From an uncultured Bacilli bacterium (lineage in GTDB: Bacteria > Bacillota_I > Bacilli_A > RF39 > UBA660), in the NCBI GenBank assembly GCA_951800155.1, contig CATOJL010000049.1, forward strand, positions 1-9,433: DNA of 9,433 nt, in the 5' to 3' direction. Below the pieces are notes generated by a model. It worked only from the letters and a program-made list of their open reading frames with translations. It had not been told where the DNA came from and did no database searches. A program made the position numbers and the translations under genes. This document shows positions 5,748-9,433 of this stretch, in pieces. Positions within the stretch are counted from its first letter, which is position 1. Each line of letters begins with the position of its first letter.

Positions 5748-6221
5748 ATGAAAGTAATTATAGATAACGAAAAAAATATTCTCCTTTATTTACCAGCATT
5801 TCAAATGGATTTTCATGCGATGGATCAGGTAGAAAAAGAATTAAGAAATATTTTTTTACGCCTAAAATACTATTACTTTATAGATATACAAGGTTTTTAT
5901 GAGGTGAAAGTTTATAAAGACAAACATTATGGACTTATTTTGGAATTAAAAAAGGATTTACTAGAATATTTTGATTATTATGAGGATGAAATAGAGATGC
6001 GTATTGAATTAATCGAGGTAGACTTTGTTTATGAAGTGAAAGATATACTGGAACTTCCTAAGGAGATCCGAGAAAAAAGTGAACTTTATCTCGTTAAAAA
6101 TAAATATTATGTGCAAGTAAAAGAAGAAATAGAGATGGAGAAACTTCTGGAAAATGTTTTAGGTTTTCATTATAAAAATAATCCTTTTCTTCTTAAGGAA
6201 AAAAATAGGATTTATTATTGA
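5748..6221 (+). CDS. 157-residue protein of unknown function between engB and recG
   Basis: ATG at 5748 with AGGTGA (5738-5743) 4 bases upstream. The protein is acidic and rich in Tyr, Leu, Glu and Lys, with alternating strands and helices: MKVIIDNEKNILLYLP, a helix around QVEKELRNIFLRLKYYYF, then IDIQGFYEVKVYKDKHYG and LILELKKDLLEYFDYYED. It has no signal peptide, membrane segment or metal-binding motif. It is probably a small cytoplasmic alpha/beta protein. I do not recognise the family. It starts 24 bases after the engB terminator, where no convincing promoter is seen, so it may depend on terminator read-through or on a weak promoter. Its stop TGA (6219-6221) lies within the -35 box of recG. 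Unbroken frame, good ribosome binding site and normal composition support a real gene. Confidence 0.8.
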   Translation: MKVIIDNEKNILLYLPAFQMDFHAMDQVEKELRNIFLRLKYYYFIDIQGFYEVKVYKDKHYGLILELKKDLLEYFDYYEDEIEMRIELIEVDFVYEVKDILELPKEIREKSELYLVKNKYYVQVKEEIEMEKLLENVLGFHYKNNPFLLKEKNRIYY

Positions 6222-6246
6222 CACACAAACAAATGTTTTCTATAAT
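6218..6246 (+). promoter_or_regulatory. perfect consensus sigma-A promoter of recG
   Basis: TTGACA (6218-6223), 17 bases, TATAAT (6241-6246): both hexamers and the spacing match the sigma-A consensus exactly. The -35 box contains the stop codon of the preceding gene. Transcription should begin near 6253, just before the AGAGGTG ribosome binding site (6254-6260), so the recG leader is only about 15 bases. Confidence 0.9.
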
Positions 6247-6267
6247 GAATAAAAGAGGTGTTTTATA

Positions 6268-8250
6268 GTGAACTTAAAAGAGGTGAAAGGAATAGGGGAT
6301 AAGTCTTTACATTTGCTTAAAAAATTGGGAATTGAAAGTGAGGAAAGCCTAATAGAATATTATCCTTATCGTTACCATTTCATTAAAAGAAGTGATTTAG
6401 AAAATTTAGTAGATGATAAAATCATTGTGGATGGTGTGGTTGAAACAATTCCAAAAATATTTTATATTCACAAGACTTTAAATAAATTATCTTTTTCTTT
6501 AAATACAGGAACACGCATTCTAACAGTGACCCTTTTTAATCGTGCCTATTTAAAACAAAATTTAAACATTGGTTCTAAGGTAACTATATTTGGAAAAATA
6601 GATAAAAATTTACGAAATGTTGTTGCTTCAGAAGTACGTTTCTCTTCCCTACTTAAGGAAACGATAGAACCTATCTACCATACGACAAATGGAATAACAG
6701 TTACGAAATTAGCACAGTGGATTGATCAAGCATTAAAAAATGATTTCTATGTTATGGACTATATTCCTAAAGAATATGTAGAAAAGTATCATTTCATGAA
6801 TAAAAAGGAAAGTATTTTCGAAATGCATCATCCAACAAGTGCGCAACAATTAAAAAAGGCTTTAATGCGTGCTAAGTATGAGGAATTATTTTTATTTATG
6901 ATGAAGATGTGTGAATTAAAAGAGAATAAAAGCAATAAAAAAGGATTACAAAGAACGATTCCTTTTAAAGAAGTAGAAAAAGTAATAGAAACACTTCCAT
7001 TTTTGCTAACGAGTGATCAAAGAAAAAGTGTAGAAGAAATTTATACAGATTTGACGAGTCAAAAACGAATGAATCGGTTACTACAGGGCGATGTAGGGAG
7101 TGGAAAGACGATAGTAGCTATTTTAAGTATGTATATGAATTATCTAAGTGGTTATCAAAGTACCTTAATGGCACCAACAGAGATTCTAGCGCAACAACAC
7201 TATGAAAATGCAAATAAAATTTTATTTTCTTTTGGAGTTCGTACTGCCTTATTAACAGGAAAATTAAAAACAAAAGAAAGAAGGGAAATTCTAGCGAAAA
7301 TTGCGAACAAAGAAGTGGATTTGATTATTGGGACACATGCTTTATTTACAGAAGATGTCATTTATAATAATTTAGGGCTTGTTATTACCGATGAGCAACA
7401 CCGATTTGGTGTTAATCAAAGAGGAAACCTAAAAAATAAGGGGATTACACCAGATGTTTTATATATGAGTGCAACACCAATTCCTAGAACTTATGCTTTA
7501 ACGCTTTATGGAGATATGGATATTTCAAGTATTAAGGCTTCTCCGAATGGGAGAAAAGAAATTATAACTCTTTTAAGAAAAGAGGAAGATGTAAAAGAAG
7601 TACTAACTCGAATGTTAGAGGAGTTAAAAAAGAAACATCAAATTTATGTGATTGCTCCTTTAATTGAAGAAAGCGATAAAATGGACTTAGAAAATGTAGA
7701 AGAACTTGAACAAAAGATGAATCGTGCTTTTGGAAAATATTATAAAGTGGGAGTACTTCATGGAAAGATGAAGGGAATTGAAAAAGAAAAGGTGATGTTT
7801 GATTTTCAGGAAGGAAACATTGATATATTAATTAGTACAACCGTAATTGAAGTTGGAATCAATGTTGTAAATGCCACCATGATGGTGATTTTTGATAGTT
7901 ATCGTTTTGGTTTATCTGCCCTGCATCAATTAAGAGGACGGGTTGGAAGAAGTGAACTACAATCTTATTGTATTTTAATTAGTAACTATGAAACAGAGCG
8001 TTTAGACGTTCTTACAAAGACAACGGATGGTTTCAAGATTAGTGAGGAAGATTTTCGCCTTCGTGGTAGCGGTGACTTATTTGGAATCAAACAAAGCGGG
8101 ATGCATGCTTTTAAACTAGCCGATGTGAAAGCGGATTTTGATATTTTAAAACATGCAAAGATGGATGCAGAAGCGTATTATAAAAGCGATGCATTTCAGG
8201 AAAATTTCATTTTAAAAGAAATTTTAAAAAAGAATGAAGATTTAGATTAA
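6268..8250 (+). CDS. recG: ATP-dependent DNA helicase RecG
   Basis: A 660-residue superfamily 2 helicase, slightly shorter than the usual 670-690. RecG binds branched DNA, reverses stalled replication forks and processes recombination intermediates. The N-terminal HhH-like start (VKGIGDKSLHLLKKLGI) and OB-fold wedge domain (about 50-125) are followed by the motor: GDVGSGKT (Walker A, 274-281), GTHAL (355-359), DEQH (Walker B, 375-378), SATPIPRT (401-408), TTVIEVGINV (524-533) and QLRGRVGRS (554-562). The TRG translocation motif follows (DGFKISEEDFRLRGSGD, then FGIKQSG, to about 611). All catalytic residues are present. The start is GTG at 6268, with AGAGGTG 7 bases upstream and the promoter right behind it. 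Just before motif VI, IFDSYRFGLSALHQ stands where many RecGs have an ENAERFGLSQLHQ type sequence, a lineage variant. Confidence 0.97.
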   Translation: MNLKEVKGIGDKSLHLLKKLGIESEESLIEYYPYRYHFIKRSDLENLVDDKIIVDGVVETIPKIFYIHKTLNKLSFSLNTGTRILTVTLFNRAYLKQNLNIGSKVTIFGKIDKNLRNVVASEVRFSSLLKETIEPIYHTTNGITVTKLAQWIDQALKNDFYVMDYIPKEYVEKYHFMNKKESIFEMHHPTSAQQLKKALMRAKYEELFLFMMKMCELKENKSNKKGLQRTIPFKEVEKVIETLPFLLTSDQRKSVEEIYTDLTSQKRMNRLLQGDVGSGKTIVAILSMYMNYLSGYQSTLMAPTEILAQQHYENANKILFSFGVRTALLTGKLKTKERREILAKIANKEVDLIIGTHALFTEDVIYNNLGLVITDEQHRFGVNQRGNLKNKGITPDVLYMSATPIPRTYALTLYGDMDISSIKASPNGRKEIITLLRKEEDVKEVLTRMLEELKKKHQIYVIAPLIEESDKMDLENVEELEQKMNRAFGKYYKVGVLHGKMKGIEKEKVMFDFQEGNIDILISTTVIEVGINVVNATMMVIFDSYRFGLSALHQLRGRVGRSELQSYCILISNYETERLDVLTKTTDGFKISEEDFRLRGSGDLFGIKQSGMHAFKLADVKADFDILKHAKMDAEAYYKSDAFQENFILKEILKKNEDLD

Positions 8251-8288
8251 AAACAGATTTCTATGTAGAGTTTCTGTTTTCTTTTTTT
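8250..8288 (+). terminator. intrinsic terminator of recG
   Basis: AAAACAGA (8250-8257) pairs with TCTGTTTT (8273-8280). A small inner stem TCTA/TAGA (8260-8263 with 8266-8269) closes a TG loop. C plus seven T follow (8281-8288). The first base of the stem is the last base of the recG stop codon. Confidence 0.75.
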
Positions 8289-8345
8289 GCTTCTATTCTA
8301 AATAAAGTTTTTGATTTAACCTTTCATTTTATACATAGAGAAGAG

Positions 8346-8374
8346 TTTTGCTTAAAGGAAAAAAGTGTTATACT
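8346..8374 (+). promoter_or_regulatory. promoter of the DUF362 gene (extended -10)
   Basis: TGTTATACT (8366-8374) is a TGn plus near-consensus -10. A weak -35 (TTTGCT or TTGCTT, 8347-8353) lies 15-16 bases before it. The transcript would start near 8381. A purine-rich ribosome binding region (AAGGGAAGGG, 8392-8401) ends 4 bases before the ATG. The recG terminator lies upstream, so this is an independent unit. Confidence 0.65.
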
Positions 8375-8405
8375 AAGTGTAGTTGTATAGAAAGGGAAGG
8401 GTACG

Positions 8406-9290
8406 ATGAAAAAAGCGAAAGTATATTTTACAAAAGAGATAACGCCAGAATCTTTAATTAAGATTTATGAAAGTTTAGGTGTTAATTTAAAGGGAGAGGT
8501 TGCTGTTAAAATTTCAACAGGAGAACCAGGTGGACATAATTTCCTAAATCCAAATTTGATTAAGAATTTAATTCAAAAAGTAGGCGGAACGATTGTAGAG
8601 TGTTCGACTGCTTACGGGGGAAATAGACAAGATCCTAAAAAGCATTGGAAGGCGATAGAGGATCATGGATTTAAGGCAATCGCACCATGTGATATTATGG
8701 ATGAATTTGGAGAAATTGAAATTCCTATTCAAAATGGTTTTCATTTGGATAAAGATATTGTTGGAAAGAATATGGATCATTATGATTCTTTTCTCATTTT
8801 ATCACATTTTAAAGGACATGCTATGGGTGGTTTTGGAGGAGCTTTGAAAAATATGTCCATTGGTCTTGCTTCAACGAGTGGAAAAGCTTATATTCATACA
8901 GCAGGAAAAACAAAAGATGTTTCTGCATTATGGTCTAATTTACCAGAACAGGATGCATTTTTAGAATCGATGGCAGATGCATGTTTAGGAGTGGTAAATT
9001 ATAAAGGAAAAGAAAGTATTGTTTATATAAACGTGGCAAATAATTTATCTATTGATTGTGACTGTGATGCCAATCCACATGATCCAGAAATGAAAGATAT
9101 TGGTATATTTGCTTCTTTAGATCCAGTAGCTATCGATCAAGCTTGTTATGATGCAGTTATAAATGCAGATGATCCTAAAAAAGAATCTCTGATACAAAGG
9201 ATGGAAGAAAAGCATGGAATTCATACAGTGGAAGCTGCCTGTGAACTTGGATTAGGGAATCGGGATTATGAAATCGTTACAATTGATTAG
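8406..9290 (+). CDS. DUF362 family protein without ferredoxin domain
   Basis: A 294-residue protein recognised as DUF362 by KISTGEPGGHNFL (35-47), an ILSHFKGHAMGGFGGALKN core (131-149), ASTSGKAYIH (155-164) and FASLDPVAIDQACYDA (235-250). Many family members carry a pair of 4Fe-4S clusters in an inserted ferredoxin domain. Here there is no CxxCxxCxxxC motif; the only cysteine-dense spot is CDCDANP (218-224). The biochemical role of the family is not settled; annotations mention iron-sulfur or oxidoreductase-like proteins. There is no signal peptide, so it is cytoplasmic. Start: ATG after the strong AAGGGAAGGG site. It forms a single-gene unit with its own promoter and terminator. Confidence 0.9.
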   Translation: MKKAKVYFTKEITPESLIKIYESLGVNLKGEVAVKISTGEPGGHNFLNPNLIKNLIQKVGGTIVECSTAYGGNRQDPKKHWKAIEDHGFKAIAPCDIMDEFGEIEIPIQNGFHLDKDIVGKNMDHYDSFLILSHFKGHAMGGFGGALKNMSIGLASTSGKAYIHTAGKTKDVSALWSNLPEQDAFLESMADACLGVVNYKGKESIVYINVANNLSIDCDCDANPHDPEMKDIGIFASLDPVAIDQACYDAVINADDPKKESLIQRMEEKHGIHTVEAACELGLGNRDYEIVTID

Positions 9291-9313
9291 AATATTTTTA
9301 ATATTCTTTTTTT
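9289..9313 (+). terminator. intrinsic terminator of the DUF362 gene
   Basis: AGAATATT (9289-9296) pairs with AATATTCT (9300-9307) around a TTT loop and runs into seven T (9307-9313). The left arm includes the last two bases of the stop codon TAG. Confidence 0.75.
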
Positions 9314-9433
9314 ATATACTAGGAAAGTTCTTTTTGAAAATTAAAATATAAAAGTAGCGAAGAAACGTTTGCTATAAAAAAAGATAGAACAAAAAAATGC
9401 GGCAATTAAATCCGTAAAAAATTTTTAAGTTAT

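Noticed and set aside
8568..8847. Overlapping open frames on both strands inside the DUF362 gene
   Set aside because: They lie in other frames of a clearly recognised protein gene and have no start signals.
9355..9374. Hairpin TAGCGAA/TTTGCTA with a 6-base loop near the right edge
   Set aside because: Seven pairs including one G:T and no solid T-tract; too weak to call a terminator or regulatory RNA.
9341..9424. Minus-strand 27-codon open stretch that might be the end of a gene entering from the right
   Set aside because: Closed upstream by TAA at 9427-9425, no start codon, and Phe-rich simply because the DNA is T-rich; a frameshift would have to be assumed.
1..9433. CRISPR arrays, tRNA or rRNA genes, riboswitches, transposase genes
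   Set aside because: No regularly spaced repeats, cloverleaf-like sequences, rRNA motifs or transposase motifs were found on either strand by eye.

Overview
The window is AT-rich, coding-dense DNA from a low-GC Gram-positive bacterium, most likely an uncultured gut Bacilli lineage (Erysipelotrichales/RF39-like). The reasons are strong AGGAGG-type ribosome binding sites, sigma-A promoters of the TGn-TATAAT type, short AT-rich intrinsic terminators, remnants of a spore-germinant receptor operon, and a secreted protein with VSYN...VEGALDNLYSK and GGNGTASSPYTL motifs. TGA is read as stop: several genes end in TGA, directly before the signals of the next gene, and tryptophan is TGG. This is therefore the standard bacterial code and not the Mycoplasma code.

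Layout. 1-1088: the tail of one gene and a complete gene for an exported or membrane-anchored surface protein; the two share a VE-ALD-LYSK motif. 1099-1130: a hairpin shared by two convergent genes. 1100-2573 (minus strand): an intact GerKB-type germination permease gene preceded by the 3' third of a gerKC gene whose 5' part is gone. 2574-2857: non-coding AT-rich DNA next to that break. 2894-5076: three tightly packed plus-strand genes of unknown function behind an extended -10 promoter. The first has a degenerate transglutaminase-like domain and a duplicated helical module; the third is broken by a single-base shift in a T6 run. 5094-5723: engB (ysxC) with its own promoter and terminator. 5748-6221: an unrecognised 157-residue protein. 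6218-8288: recG with a perfect consensus sigma-A promoter, a very short leader and a terminator. 8346-9313: a ferredoxin-less DUF362 protein gene with its own promoter and terminator. 9314-9433: no supported gene.

How it fits together. The right half is conserved housekeeping: EngB in 50S ribosome assembly and RecG in replication-fork remodelling, each in a compact single-gene unit whose terminator touches or overlaps the stop codon. The left half is accessory: a modular surface protein with a possible C-type-lectin-like end, and a decaying germinant receptor locus. The most interesting unexplained unit is the 2894-5076 operon, whose members I cannot assign to a known pathway.
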